Positions 1 to 8,009 are shown, counted from the stretch's first letter. The stretch is 10,947 nucleotides of DNA from CAYNST01 sp964399955 (GCA_964399955.1 CAYNST010000112.1:1-10947); one strand, 5' to 3'. Made by a program: numbers and translations. The notes: generated by a model from the letters alone, not told the origin.

Positions 1-32
1 CTGCTGGAACTGCTGGAACTGCTGGAACTGCT
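1..32. repeat. 9-bp tandem repeat inside the serine linker
   Basis: The unit CTGCTGGAA occurs three times exactly (1-27) and begins a fourth time (28-32). On the coding (minus) strand each unit reads as three serine codons. The rest of the linker uses mixed serine codons, so this end looks like a recent expansion by slippage. The array may continue beyond the left edge. Confidence 0.8.
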
Positions 33-290
33 AGAGCTTGAACTTCCATCAACGACCATCCCTGACGAACTGCTGGATGAGCTAGAACTGCTAGACGACG
101 AGCTACTCGATGAACTTGAGCTGCTACTGGACGACGAACTGCTGCTAGAGGACGAGCTGGAACTGCTGGATGAGCCGTCAGGGCCGGGCGTCGCAGAGCC
201 GCCGCAGGCGGACAAAGCCATAGATGCGCTAAGGAACAGGGCCGCCTTGAAGCTCCTCAACGGTGGAAAGGGAATATTACTAGACGACAT
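1..290 (-). CDS. polyserine-linker lipoprotein, N-terminal part only
   Basis: The reading frame starts at ATG 288-290 and runs off the left edge, giving 96 residues. Residues 1-29 form a lipoprotein signal peptide: basic n-region (R12, K15), hydrophobic core, and a lipobox L-S-A-C with the lipidated Cys at 29, followed by GG. A short spacer (to residue 39) leads into 37 consecutive serines (40-76), a break GMVVDG (77-82), and at least 14 more serines up to the edge. Such linkers join lipid anchors or binding modules to catalytic domains in secreted carbohydrate-active enzymes of Cellvibrionaceae, so an outer-membrane-anchored hydrolase, lyase or binding protein is likely, but the functional domain lies outside the window. 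An AAAGGA ribosome site at 302-307 sits 11 nt before the start, slightly far. Start choice and lipobox are clear; function is unknown. Confidence 0.88.
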   Translation of the reverse strand, partial: MSSSNIPFPPLRSFKAALFLSASMALSACGGSATPGPDGSSSSSSSSSSSSSSSSSSSSSSSSSSSSSSSSSSSSSGMVVDGSSSSSSSSSSSSSS

Positions 291-764
291 GAGTAGGGTT
301 TTCCTTTGGATGTTGATGTGGAGTATTCGGGATCATTGAACGGCAAAGTAAGATCGCAAACTATGGGGCTGGTGCGGAGTCCGGACGCTGCCGCAGTTTG
401 CCGTGCAAGGGCGACATGATACCAAATTCCCGGCCAGTCAAGCTTCAGCGGGGGGTTGTTTTGTGACCGCGATCAAGTGTGGCGCAATCAACATCGCGCA
501 CAGCCCCCGTCGTCTTGCTTTGAAAGCAGGACTCAAGATACTCAACGCAGTGTCGCTTGACGAGATACCTTGCCAAGAGAACAAATACGCGCCTGGCATG
601 GCTCCGGCGCGCGTGCGCACCTGTGCTCTCGGCCCGGTTCTCATACCGGCTTTGGCACAACGTCACTATCCAGCGCACCTCGTGACTGCTCTGATGAGTT
701 ACGAAGTACTTTGCCCAATATACTTGAGGAACTGACCCAACACCTTGACTGAGGGGTTACCCTT
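291..764. other. 474-bp stretch without a convincing gene
   Basis: This lies between the start of the lipoprotein gene and the mobile element. An open frame of 110 codons on the plus strand begins at a GTG (403-735), but it has no clear ribosome site, no recognisable motif and an unusual composition rich in Cys, Ala and Arg. A second frame ending at 752 closes with an amphipathic stretch (DELRSTLPNILEELTQHLD) that looks more protein-like, though it too has no identifiable start or family. A decayed gene is possible. The part nearest 290 should contain the lipoprotein promoter, but I see no strong -35/-10 pair. Confidence 0.5.
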
Positions 765-772
765 CACTTTTT
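765..772. repeat. left target-site duplication
   Basis: CACTTTTT directly abuts the left inverted repeat of the MITE and is repeated exactly at 914-921. Confidence 0.8.
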
Positions 773-913
773 GTAACTATTCAGCTCTTCCCGTGACTGT
801 TCAGATTGCGTTCGAATTTGAGCAGAGCAAGGCAGAAAATGTGAGTTTACATGTGTAAATGACCATTTTTGAACGCCGCTATGGGCAAATTCGGGCGTGA
901 GCTGAATAGTTAC
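773..913. mobile_element. IS66-type MITE, 141 bp
   Basis: The ends are perfect 15-bp inverted repeats: GTAACTATTCAGCTC at 773-787 and its complement at 899-913. They begin with GTAA, as the ends of IS66-family elements do. An exact 8-bp direct repeat CACTTTTT flanks the element (765-772 and 914-921), matching the 8-bp target duplication known for IS66 transposition. The interior has no coding capacity but has further nested inverted repeats: TTTACA/TGTAAA (846-851, 854-859), CGAATTTG/CAAATTCG and GCGTTC/GAACGC. This is best read as a non-autonomous miniature element mobilised by an IS66-like transposase encoded elsewhere. The duplication and perfect ends suggest a fairly recent insertion. Family assignment rests on end sequence and duplication length only. 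Confidence 0.82.
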
Positions 914-921
914 CACTTTTT
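914..921. repeat. right target-site duplication
   Basis: Exact copy of 765-772 directly after the right inverted repeat, only 8 bp from the stop codon (930-932) of the DUF2914 gene. Confidence 0.8.
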
Positions 922-929
922 TTGGGTGA

Positions 930-1904
930 TCAACGCACCTCAAACTCGGCCATGGCCAGAGGCGAGTCATCCGCAGTCTGCACCCGCACCTGCCAGCTGC
1001 CAAGCATGGTCTGATCTATGTGTTTGACCGCGTAGGCCCGCATGGACTGCAGATGCGGGCGAATGGTCACGCGCGCCATGCGTTCGTCGCCCAGGTACCA
1101 GTCGTAATACAGCGTCTCACCCTGCAGTCGGGCAAGCTCGGTGAAGAAAAAGACCTTGAGTATTCCTTCGTCATTCATTTGGATGACCGCGGGGGCATTG
1201 TCCACCGGCTCCCGGTCCACCACATCGCGGGTCAGTTGAGCGCGTACCAAATGATCCGACAGAATATGCACCACTGCGTCCCCGCTTTCCCCAACCGCGT
1301 CGCTTTCAGCTGAAACCGCAGCCGATGCGGCCTCGGTTTGGTCTTGCTGTTGCTCCTCAAACTGCGGCGCAGCCAAGGATTGCGCTTCGATGCCGTCCCG
1401 GTCCTCGCCGGCAAACGCTCGTGGCGCCTGGGTGGCCCCAACGCCCGTTTGAGCTTCGGTGGGGGCGGCTGCTGTGGGTTCTTCCAGGCCGGGTTGGGGC
1501 TGCCGTTGTGTATTGGAGGGTTCCGCATTGGCCAGCAGGCTGGGAGCAGGCTCTACCATCGGGCTTTGGGTAATGCCTGCGCTGCGGGTTAGATCGCCGG
1601 CAGGCAGGCCGGCAGCGGCAGGCTCCTGTGCCACCGCTTGCCGCACCGCTTCCGTCTCTGCTGTGTCCAACGCCGGGGCGGCCTGCTCGGTTGCCGCCAT
1701 CTGCCGGGAGGCTGTGGGCTGGGGGTCGTGCAGCCAGTACCAAACGCCGATGCTCAAGCCGGTCGCCACCAGTCCAAGCGCCAACGCCAGGCCGATGATG
1801 CGGTCCCAAAGTAAAACAACTTCTTCATGCGTTTCGGGTTCGCGAGTTTCTTCGTCTTCCTTGAGTTTGACTCTAATGGATAGCTTGGGCGCGTTGTTAC
1901 TCAT
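930..1904 (-). CDS. single-pass membrane protein with DUF2914 domain
   Basis: This protein has 324 residues. An acidic cytoplasmic N-terminus (1-33) is followed by one transmembrane helix at about 36-58, then a long low-complexity linker rich in Ala, Glu, Pro and Gln (about 61-210). A compact C-terminal domain (about 245-324) has the pattern of DUF2914: a VFFFTEL strand, a YYDWYLGDE segment, YAVKHI, GSWQVRV and the terminal MAEFEVR. The linker and domain should be periplasmic. The function of DUF2914 is not established; small beta-rich periplasmic domains on a tether suggest a binding or envelope role, which is inference. The start at 1904 has only a weak ribosome site. The gene is monocistronic and divergent from the sugar dehydrogenase gene. 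The MITE sits just past its stop and may have displaced or replaced its terminator. Confidence 0.82.
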   Translation of the reverse strand: MSNNAPKLSIRVKLKEDEETREPETHEEVVLLWDRIIGLALALGLVATGLSIGVWYWLHDPQPTASRQMAATEQAAPALDTAETEAVRQAVAQEPAAAGLPAGDLTRSAGITQSPMVEPAPSLLANAEPSNTQRQPQPGLEEPTAAAPTEAQTGVGATQAPRAFAGEDRDGIEAQSLAAPQFEEQQQDQTEAASAAVSAESDAVGESGDAVVHILSDHLVRAQLTRDVVDREPVDNAPAVIQMNDEGILKVFFFTELARLQGETLYYDWYLGDERMARVTIRPHLQSMRAYAVKHIDQTMLGSWQVRVQTADDSPLAMAEFEVR

Positions 1905-2076
1905 GGCTGTAAGGTCATCTCTGGTGGTTCAGTGGAAAGTGATTCTGTGGCGCTGACGGTAAAGATGACAATTGTGCGGGAAACGGCCGATTTTTTCACG
2001 GGCTAGCGCCTGCCTGTGTCGTTTTTTTAGTTATCGTGTAAGCATTGTGACGCAGCGGAGGGCCTTGCCGGCTTCA

Positions 2077-2097
2077 CGCAGCGGCCTGCCCGCTGCG
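2077..2097. repeat. 8-bp-stem inverted repeat in divergent intergenic region
   Basis: Arms CGCAGCGG (2077-2084) and CCGCTGCG (2090-2097) with a 5-nt loop lie about 100 bp before the sugar dehydrogenase start. The same CGCAGCGG also occurs as a direct copy at 2051-2058. No T-run follows on either strand, so it is not a classical terminator. It could be an operator or simply GC-rich structure. The rest of 1905-2196 must hold the two divergent promoters, but no strong pair stands out. Confidence 0.4.
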
Positions 2098-2186
2098 CGC
2101 CTTGCGCCATCAGCGCGTACAAGTTGCGGGGCGGCAGGTTTTCAGCCGTGAAGTCACCCACCGTTTGAGCAAGCAAAGGCAATCAC

Positions 2187-2191
2187 AGGAG
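2187..2191 (+). promoter_or_regulatory. Shine-Dalgarno site of the sugar dehydrogenase gene
   Basis: AGGAG lies 5 nt before ATG 2197-2199. It fixes the start and therefore shows that the hydrophobic N-terminal region is translated as part of the protein. Confidence 0.75.
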
Positions 2192-2196
2192 CCGCT

Positions 2197-3801
2197 ATGT
2201 CCATCCGCCGAAACTGGCCGCTGATTCTACTCAGTTTTCTCATGGCTTTGGCCGTGGGCACGCTGCTGGGCAGCCTGACCCAAACCCAGTTTAATCTGTT
2301 GGCCCTGCAAAATCTGGGGGTACATATACCGCTAGGTGTTCGTGTACAGACCAGCGCGCAAGACATAGCCAATTTTTCACCACTCTATGCGGCGCTGTTC
2401 GGAGTAAGCTTGCTGTTTTCTCAGGCTGCGGCACTGGGCTTGGGCAAGGGGTTGCCGGCCCGCCTACAGGCACCGGTTTGTGCGCTGGCTGCTGCCGCTG
2501 GCCTGTGGCTGGCTTTTCTAATTGCCAATCACCAGGCGCCCATGCCTACACTGATTGCGGCCACCCGCACCGGTGGCGGCCTGGCGGCCATGCTGGCAAG
2601 CGCAGCATTGGCGGGTTGGTTGTTTGGTCGCCTGGTGAGGCGGTGGGAGCGTGCGCCGGGCTCAAGCTCCAGGCCCCACCTACACCGCGCCCTTCCGGCT
2701 GCGGCCGTGATGCTGTTGGCCGCCCCCTGGTTTACAGCCGACAGCCAGGCCCAACCGGCCCCTGCACCCGCCTATCGCGTTGAAACTGTTGCCGAGGGAC
2801 TTGAACACCCTTGGTCTATTGCGTTTTTACCGGGCGGCGAAGCTTTAGTGACTGAGAGAGCCGGTCGCCTGCGATTGATCAACGCCAAGGGACAACTGCA
2901 CCCAAAGCCAATTCCCGGTGTACCGGAGGTGCTGTACTCCGGCCAGGCGGGCCTCAAAGACATTTTGCTGGCGGAGAATTTTGAGCAATCCGGCCTGCTG
3001 TACCTTAGCTACGCCTGCGGCAGCTTCGCCGCCAATCACACCTGCGTGGCGCGAGCACGACTGCAGGCACATCAACTGCTGGAGGTGGAGGAAATCTTTC
3101 GCGCCCAGCCGGCCAAGTACAGCGACGCCCATTTCGGCGGGCGCATGGCGTGGCTGGCCGACGGCACACTGATTCTGACTCTGGGCGACGGTTTTGACAA
3201 CCGCGAGCAGGCGCAAACCACACGCAACCACATTGGCACCATTGTGCGCCTGCGGGCTGACGGCTCTGCACCTCCTGATAACCCCTTCATAGGTCAAGCC
3301 TCCGCCAAACCCGAGATCTACAGCTTTGGTCACCGCAACGTGCAGGGCCTGGTCTACGACCGTGCCAATAACCAATTGATTGCCCATGAGCACGGGCCCA
3401 GAGGCGGTGATGAGGTAAACATCATTCGACCGGGCCAAAATTACGGCTGGCCGGTGGTAACCTACGGGCTGGACTACACTGGCGCCAGGGTTACGCCATT
3501 CCAGGAGAGAGACGGCATGACGCCGCCCCGGCTGCAGTGGACGCCCTCTATCGCGCCCTCGGGCATGACCCTTTACCAGGGCAGCCTGTTTCCGCAGTGG
3601 CAAGGCAGCCTGCTGGTGGGTGCGCTGGCGGCCAAGCGCGTGCACAGACTCAGCCTGAACGGCGGACAGATCAAAGACGAAGAAACTCTGTTTGCCGAAC
3701 TGGGCCAGCGCATCCGAGATGTGCGCACCGCCCCCGACGGCGCGGTTTACCTGTTGACCGATTACCCACAGGGGCGGGTACTGCGGGTGGTGCCGCGCTG
3801 A
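2197..3801 (+). CDS. membrane-anchored PQQ-dependent sugar dehydrogenase
   Basis: This 534-residue protein combines two parts. Residues 1-148 carry about four membrane helices (roughly 8-27, 61-85, 90-110, 124-147). A further hydrophobic stretch at 165-181 followed by DSQAQ resembles a signal peptide with its cleavage site. From residue 193 to the end is a soluble-type glucose/sorbosone dehydrogenase beta-propeller (PF07995, YliI/sGDH type), which oxidises aldoses to lactones with PQQ in the periplasm. Family motifs are present: HFGGRM with probable catalytic H312, LGDGFDNR (329-336), GHRNVQG with PQQ-contact residues R380-N381, EHGPRGGDE (398-406), NYGWP (415-419) and the RIR pair R505/R507, matching Arg406/Arg408 of the Acinetobacter enzyme. 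The soluble enzymes are usually 350-480 residues with only a signal peptide, so the extra membrane part is unusual. It is convergent with glpK, 12 bp apart. Substrate unknown. Confidence 0.9.
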   Translation: MSIRRNWPLILLSFLMALAVGTLLGSLTQTQFNLLALQNLGVHIPLGVRVQTSAQDIANFSPLYAALFGVSLLFSQAAALGLGKGLPARLQAPVCALAAAAGLWLAFLIANHQAPMPTLIAATRTGGGLAAMLASAALAGWLFGRLVRRWERAPGSSSRPHLHRALPAAAVMLLAAPWFTADSQAQPAPAPAYRVETVAEGLEHPWSIAFLPGGEALVTERAGRLRLINAKGQLHPKPIPGVPEVLYSGQAGLKDILLAENFEQSGLLYLSYACGSFAANHTCVARARLQAHQLLEVEEIFRAQPAKYSDAHFGGRMAWLADGTLILTLGDGFDNREQAQTTRNHIGTIVRLRADGSAPPDNPFIGQASAKPEIYSFGHRNVQGLVYDRANNQLIAHEHGPRGGDEVNIIRPGQNYGWPVVTYGLDYTGARVTPFQERDGMTPPRLQWTPSIAPSGMTLYQGSLFPQWQGSLLVGALAAKRVHRLSLNGGQIKDEETLFAELGQRIRDVRTAPDGAVYLLTDYPQGRVLRVVPR

Positions 3802-3803
3802 GT

Positions 3804-3819
3804 CACTATTGCACTATTG
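3804..3819. repeat. 8-bp tandem repeat at the convergent gene junction
   Basis: CACTATTG occurs twice head to tail (3804-3811, 3812-3819). The second copy covers the glpK stop codon (TAG, 3814-3816) and its last codon. It may be a small duplication scar. No terminator hairpin with a T-run is seen between the two convergent genes. Confidence 0.6.
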
Positions 3820-5295
3820 ACTGCGCACCTTGGCCACTGCGGTTTGCCAGCGGCTGTACAACCGGTCGCGTTCTGTCTGGGTCAGCACCGGCCGGTAACT
3901 CTCTTTGCTTTGCCAGATCTGCTGCATCGCCTGCAGGCTGGCAAAGTGGCCCGCCTGCAGGGCCGCAAGCATGGCCGCCCCCTGGGCCGTGGCTTCAGCT
4001 GTATTACTGGTAACCGTTGGCAGGCCGGTGAAAGACGCCAGGGTCTGCAAGAACCAACGGTTGTGTACCATGCCGCCATCCACCCGCAAGCACTTTATCG
4101 CTATGCCGTCTTCTTTCATGGCCCGCAACAAGTCCTCGGTCTGCAGGGCAACACTGTGAATGGCAGCAGCTACCAGTTCCTTGACGCCGGTGTCGCGGGT
4201 CATGCCGAAGATGGCGGCGCGTGCGTCCGGGTCCCAGTAGGGGGCGCCCAGGCCGGTAAAGGCCGGCACCATGATCTCTGACTGGTCGTGTGGCACGGAT
4301 CGGGCCAGGGCCTCGGTATCATCGGCCTTGTTGATCAGGCCCAGGCCGTCGCGCAACCATTGCACTATGGCGCCAGCCATGAAGATGCTGCCCTCCAGTG
4401 CATAAGTGGTCTCGCCGTTAAGCCGATACGCGACCGTGGTCAGCAGGCGACGCTGGCTGACCACCGGCACACGGCCAGTATTCACCACCGCAAAACAGCC
4501 GGTGCCGTAAGTACTTTTGAGCATGCCCGGCTGAAAACACGCCTGTCCAATCAGAGCAGCCTGCTGATCGCCAATCATGCTGTAGACGGGAATTTCCTCG
4601 CCAAACCACTCCGCATCGCAGCAGCCGAAGTCACTGGCGCTGTCTTTGACTTCAGGCATCATGCTGCTGGGCACGCCCAGCTTCTCAAGCAATACCGTGT
4701 CCCACTGCTGCTCATGAATGTTGAACATCAAGGTGCGGCAGGCGTTGGTGGCGTCTGTGGCATGAACCCGGCCTTTGCTCAACCGCCACAGCAAGAAGGT
4801 ATCCACAGTGCCAAACAGCAGGTCACCGCATTCGGCTTTGGCCCGCGCACCCGCAACATTGTCCAAAATCCACTTGAGCTTGGTGCCGGAAAAGTAGGGG
4901 TCCAACACCAACCCGGTGCGCTGATGAAAGACCGGCTCCAGCCCATCCTCTTGCAGCTTGCGGCATAGACTGGTGGTGCGACGGTCCTGCCAGACAATGG
5001 CGTTGTGAATTGGCTTGCCGGTGGTTTTATCCCAAACCAGCGTAGTTTCCCGCTGATTGGTAATGCCAATGCCGCTGATGTCGCAGGCACTCAGATTGGC
5101 GGTGGACAATACCCTGCGACAGCTACGCAAAACCGTTTGCCAGATATCTTCCGGGTTGTGCTCCACCCAGCCGTCCCCGGGAAAATGCTGCTTGAACTCC
5201 TCTTGCGCGGTGCTTATGACACGCATATCCGGAGTGTAGAGCACGGCTCTACTGGAGGTGGTGCCTTGGTCAATGGCAAGGATATTTTTGCTCAT
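3814..5295 (-). CDS. glpK: glycerol kinase
   Basis: This enzyme phosphorylates glycerol with ATP to sn-glycerol 3-phosphate in the cytoplasm, trapping glycerol taken up by the cell. It has 493 residues, full length for the FGGY-family GlpK. Visible signatures are DQGTTSSR (9-16), PGDGWVEHNPEDIW (39-52), GITNQRET with glycerol-contact R82-E83, W103, Y134, the GDQQAAL motif with catalytic base D243, TYGTG (262-266), ALEGSIF (299-305), PAFTGLGAPYWD (344-355) and VDGG (405-408). The position of E. coli Arg236, part of the fructose-1,6-bisphosphate inhibition site, is E234 here (GEEIP), and the loop before it differs too, so that control is probably lost (inference). A ribosome site AGGA lies 7 nt before ATG 5295. 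No glpF, glpD or glpR is adjacent. The gene follows the hybrid kinase on the same strand after 90 bp. Confidence 0.97.
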   Translation of the reverse strand: MSKNILAIDQGTTSSRAVLYTPDMRVISTAQEEFKQHFPGDGWVEHNPEDIWQTVLRSCRRVLSTANLSACDISGIGITNQRETTLVWDKTTGKPIHNAIVWQDRRTTSLCRKLQEDGLEPVFHQRTGLVLDPYFSGTKLKWILDNVAGARAKAECGDLLFGTVDTFLLWRLSKGRVHATDATNACRTLMFNIHEQQWDTVLLEKLGVPSSMMPEVKDSASDFGCCDAEWFGEEIPVYSMIGDQQAALIGQACFQPGMLKSTYGTGCFAVVNTGRVPVVSQRRLLTTVAYRLNGETTYALEGSIFMAGAIVQWLRDGLGLINKADDTEALARSVPHDQSEIMVPAFTGLGAPYWDPDARAAIFGMTRDTGVKELVAAAIHSVALQTEDLLRAMKEDGIAIKCLRVDGGMVHNRWFLQTLASFTGLPTVTSNTAEATAQGAAMLAALQAGHFASLQAMQQIWQSKESYRPVLTQTERDRLYSRWQTAVAKVRSQ

Positions 5296-5385
5296 CAGAG
5301 GATCCTGTTGCTGGGCTGCCCGGGTCGTCGAATGGGTGAAACTGTGGCTCCCGGGCCTTGCCGCCTCCGCTGACAGCCGAGCGGC

Positions 5386-7908
5386 TTACGCATGCGCAAT
5401 CTGCCCCAGCAATTGGTTGAGTTTGGCGGTATCCACCGGTTTGACCAGGTGGTGATTGAAGCCCGCCTCCAGCGCGTTTTTCCTGTCTTTTTCCTGGCCG
5501 TAGCCGGTTATGGCAATCAGTGTGACATCCGCCGTTTCTGGCTGAGAGCGCAGCCGGCGTGCCAGTTCATTGCCGTCTATCTCCGGCAGGCCTATATCCA
5601 GCAGGCATACATCGGGCTTGTCGTTGCGGGCGCGCTCCAGCCCCTCCAAAGCGCCAAACTCTACCAGTACCTCGTGGCCGGACGCCTGAAGCAGCAGGGA
5701 CAAGGTTTCCGCAGCGTCTACGTTGTCGTCCACCACCAAAATTCTCAGCAGCTCCGCAGTGGTCTGGGCAGCAAGTTGCTCCTGCTGAACCTCCCCGGCC
5801 GGGGCTTCCTCAATCAGCCGCGGCAGACAGATGGTGAAACAGCTGCCCTGCCCCGGGCCGTCACTGTGGCAGGTAACCGTACCGTCGTGCCGCTCGATCA
5901 GGCTTTTGACCAGCGCCAGCCCCAGACCCAATCCGCCCTGGGAGCGGTCTGCACTGCGCTCCGCCTGGGAGAAGAGATCAAAAACCCTGGCCTGCAGCTC
6001 AGGCGTAATGCCAATGCCGTTGTCCTTCACATGAATCAGTACGCGGTCTTCAAGCAGCTCCACTTTTAGCTGTATTTGACCGCCGGGCGGTGTGTACTTA
6101 CTGGCGTTGTTGAGCAGGTTTGTCAAGATTTGGATCAGGCGTTTCTGATCTCCCAAAACCTGCACCGGCTGAGCCGGCAGCTCTATGTTCAGGTCGTGGC
6201 CCTGAGCTTCTATCAGCGGCCTGACCTGCTCAACCGCGCTCGACATGATAGCGCGCACTTCCTGTGGGCTCTTGTTGATGGTGACCAGCCCGCGGGTAAC
6301 CCGGGACACATCCAACAGGTCATCCACCAGACCGCTCATGTGGTTGACTTGACGGGTTATGAGCTGACTGGTCTGTTTGACCAAGGCTTCATTCAGGCGA
6401 ACCATCTTCATGAGTTCGGCTGCGGCGCTGATAGGTGCCAGCGGATTCCTAAGCTCGTGGGCGAGCATCGCCAGAAATTCGTCCTTGCGCAGATTCGCCT
6501 CACGCAGCTCGTCCTGCGCACGCGCCCCTTCCATAGCAGACCAGGTGCGCTCGGCAACATCGCGGGACAGCTGCAAATCTTCGTCTGTCCACTGCCGAGG
6601 CTGGGAGTGGACCAGGCTCAAAACGGCGGTCAACTGACCGGCTTTGACTAAAGGCAGTGCAAGGCTCGCCCGCACAGGAACAGGCGCCAGGCATTTGGCC
6701 AAGTTGCGGCCTTGCGCGTCGTCCTGCACATCGTGGACGATTACCGCCTCGCCTGCGCGCAGATTGGCCAACAGCTCCGCGCCCAAATCCTCCAGGTGGC
6801 GGATTTCTCCGGCGACGGACGGCAGCTCTTGACTGTCCCAATCGCGCCGGATGAAAAACGTGGCGGTGGTATCGTCTATTTCCCAGTACATCACCCGTGT
6901 CACCTGCAGCTGCCGGCTGAGCATCTCGCTGGCGGCGGCCACAATGTCATCGGGCGCGGCCAGCGGACGCAGGCGGTCAGCCAGCTCCAACTGGAATGAC
7001 TGGCGAGTCACACTGCTGCGCAGTGCGGCTTCTATGCGAATTTTATCGGTGATGTCATGACCCTGGCCGCAAACGCCAAGCACTTGGCCCTCTTCGTCGA
7101 CAATTGGCTGGTACAACAAGTCGACAAAACGCTCCTCAGGCTGAGCACCTGCAACGCGATGCAATATGACTTTGCGGGCATTTCCACGATAGGGCTGCCC
7201 GCTGCGATAAACTTTATCCAGCAGCTCGTAAAACCCCTGGCCCGCCAGCTCGGGAAAAGCATCGCGAACCGACTTCCCCAGGACGGGGCGTGAGCCTACC
7301 AGCTCCAGAAACGCGTCATTGGCCTGCTCAAACACATGCTGCGAGCCGCGGGTAAAAAACACAAAACCGGGGGCATGCTCAAACAGGTGGCGCAGTCGGG
7401 CTCGTTCCGCTTCCAGCGCATGGTTGATCTGCTGAATGGTTTGGGCGCGGGTAAACATACCCGCCTCTGTGCGCGCATGCGCCGTTGTTGCGCTGCCCTC
7501 GATCATGTTGGTGACATCCATGGTGCTGTGGGATATGCACTGCAAGCGCCCCTGTTGATCAAAAATAGGGGTATTGACCACGCTCCAATAGCGCTCCTCG
7601 TATTTGCGAGAGCCGTCGGGCTGCGTCATCAGGATGGGGTAGCGCTGCACTGCCAGAGTATCGGGCTTGCCGGATGCCACAACCCGCGCCAAGGATTTGC
7701 GCAGGGCGGCGACTCCTGTGTCGTTGGTATCGTCGGGGTTATCGGGGAAGACCTCAAACACCTGTTTTCCGATCAATTCTTCCCGGGTTCTGCAAGCCGT
7801 CTGCAGAAAACTGTCATTGACATCGAGGATGATCGCGTCGGGCGAAAGCAGGTATTCCCCAACGGGGGAAGAATGGAACACTGCCTGATAAACCGAAGAG
7901 GGAAGCAT
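5386..7908 (-). CDS. soluble hybrid histidine kinase (PAS-PAS-GAF-HisKA-HATPase-REC)
   Basis: With the start at ATG 7906-7908 the protein has 840 residues and no membrane helix, so it is a cytoplasmic sensor. Order: PAS (about 6-133), PAS (about 169-290, ending in the GHDITDK motif), GAF (about 318-460), HisKA with phospho-acceptor H484 in MLAHELRNPL, HATPase with N box (N597, N601), G1 box DNGIGI (629-634) and G2 box GGLGLGLAL (658-666), then a receiver (722-838) with D727/D728, phospho-acceptor D771 in LLDIGLP, T801 and K823. All catalytic residues are intact, so it should autophosphorylate and pass phosphate to its own receiver; no Hpt or DNA-binding domain is fused, so the output partner is elsewhere. 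The frame stays open up to 8091, but that extension has no domain and contains the likely promoter, while AGG 7 nt before 7908 and the PAS boundary favour the shorter start. Signal unknown. Confidence 0.92.
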   Translation of the reverse strand: MLPSSVYQAVFHSSPVGEYLLSPDAIILDVNDSFLQTACRTREELIGKQVFEVFPDNPDDTNDTGVAALRKSLARVVASGKPDTLAVQRYPILMTQPDGSRKYEERYWSVVNTPIFDQQGRLQCISHSTMDVTNMIEGSATTAHARTEAGMFTRAQTIQQINHALEAERARLRHLFEHAPGFVFFTRGSQHVFEQANDAFLELVGSRPVLGKSVRDAFPELAGQGFYELLDKVYRSGQPYRGNARKVILHRVAGAQPEERFVDLLYQPIVDEEGQVLGVCGQGHDITDKIRIEAALRSSVTRQSFQLELADRLRPLAAPDDIVAAASEMLSRQLQVTRVMYWEIDDTTATFFIRRDWDSQELPSVAGEIRHLEDLGAELLANLRAGEAVIVHDVQDDAQGRNLAKCLAPVPVRASLALPLVKAGQLTAVLSLVHSQPRQWTDEDLQLSRDVAERTWSAMEGARAQDELREANLRKDEFLAMLAHELRNPLAPISAAAELMKMVRLNEALVKQTSQLITRQVNHMSGLVDDLLDVSRVTRGLVTINKSPQEVRAIMSSAVEQVRPLIEAQGHDLNIELPAQPVQVLGDQKRLIQILTNLLNNASKYTPPGGQIQLKVELLEDRVLIHVKDNGIGITPELQARVFDLFSQAERSADRSQGGLGLGLALVKSLIERHDGTVTCHSDGPGQGSCFTICLPRLIEEAPAGEVQQEQLAAQTTAELLRILVVDDNVDAAETLSLLLQASGHEVLVEFGALEGLERARNDKPDVCLLDIGLPEIDGNELARRLRSQPETADVTLIAITGYGQEKDRKNALEAGFNHHLVKPVDTAKLNQLLGQIAHA

Positions 7909-8009
7909 GACTTTGCCTGTTCCTGAGTGACTGTTGTTGCCGTCCTGTAAGCAACCCCCAAAATGATCGAGTCTTCGGCTTTTTCCAGAGTCCGCTTGGA
8001 CGGTGCAAA

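Noticed and set aside
690..715. CTGATGA followed by GAA, resembling a hammerhead ribozyme core
   Set aside because: The base after GAA is G rather than the required A, stem II would be a single base pair, and no matching stems I and III are seen.
1459..1956. 165-codon plus-strand open frame
   Set aside because: It lies antisense to the DUF2914 gene and is rich in Ser, Arg and Ala, as expected of a shadow of its Ala/Pro/Glu linker; no ribosome site or domain.
1981..2030. T-runs (1991-1996, 2021-2027) as terminators
   Set aside because: No adequate GC-rich hairpin precedes either run, and they lie between divergent gene starts.
4288..4968. 226-codon plus-strand open frame
   Set aside because: It is antisense to the well-supported glpK gene and shows no motif.
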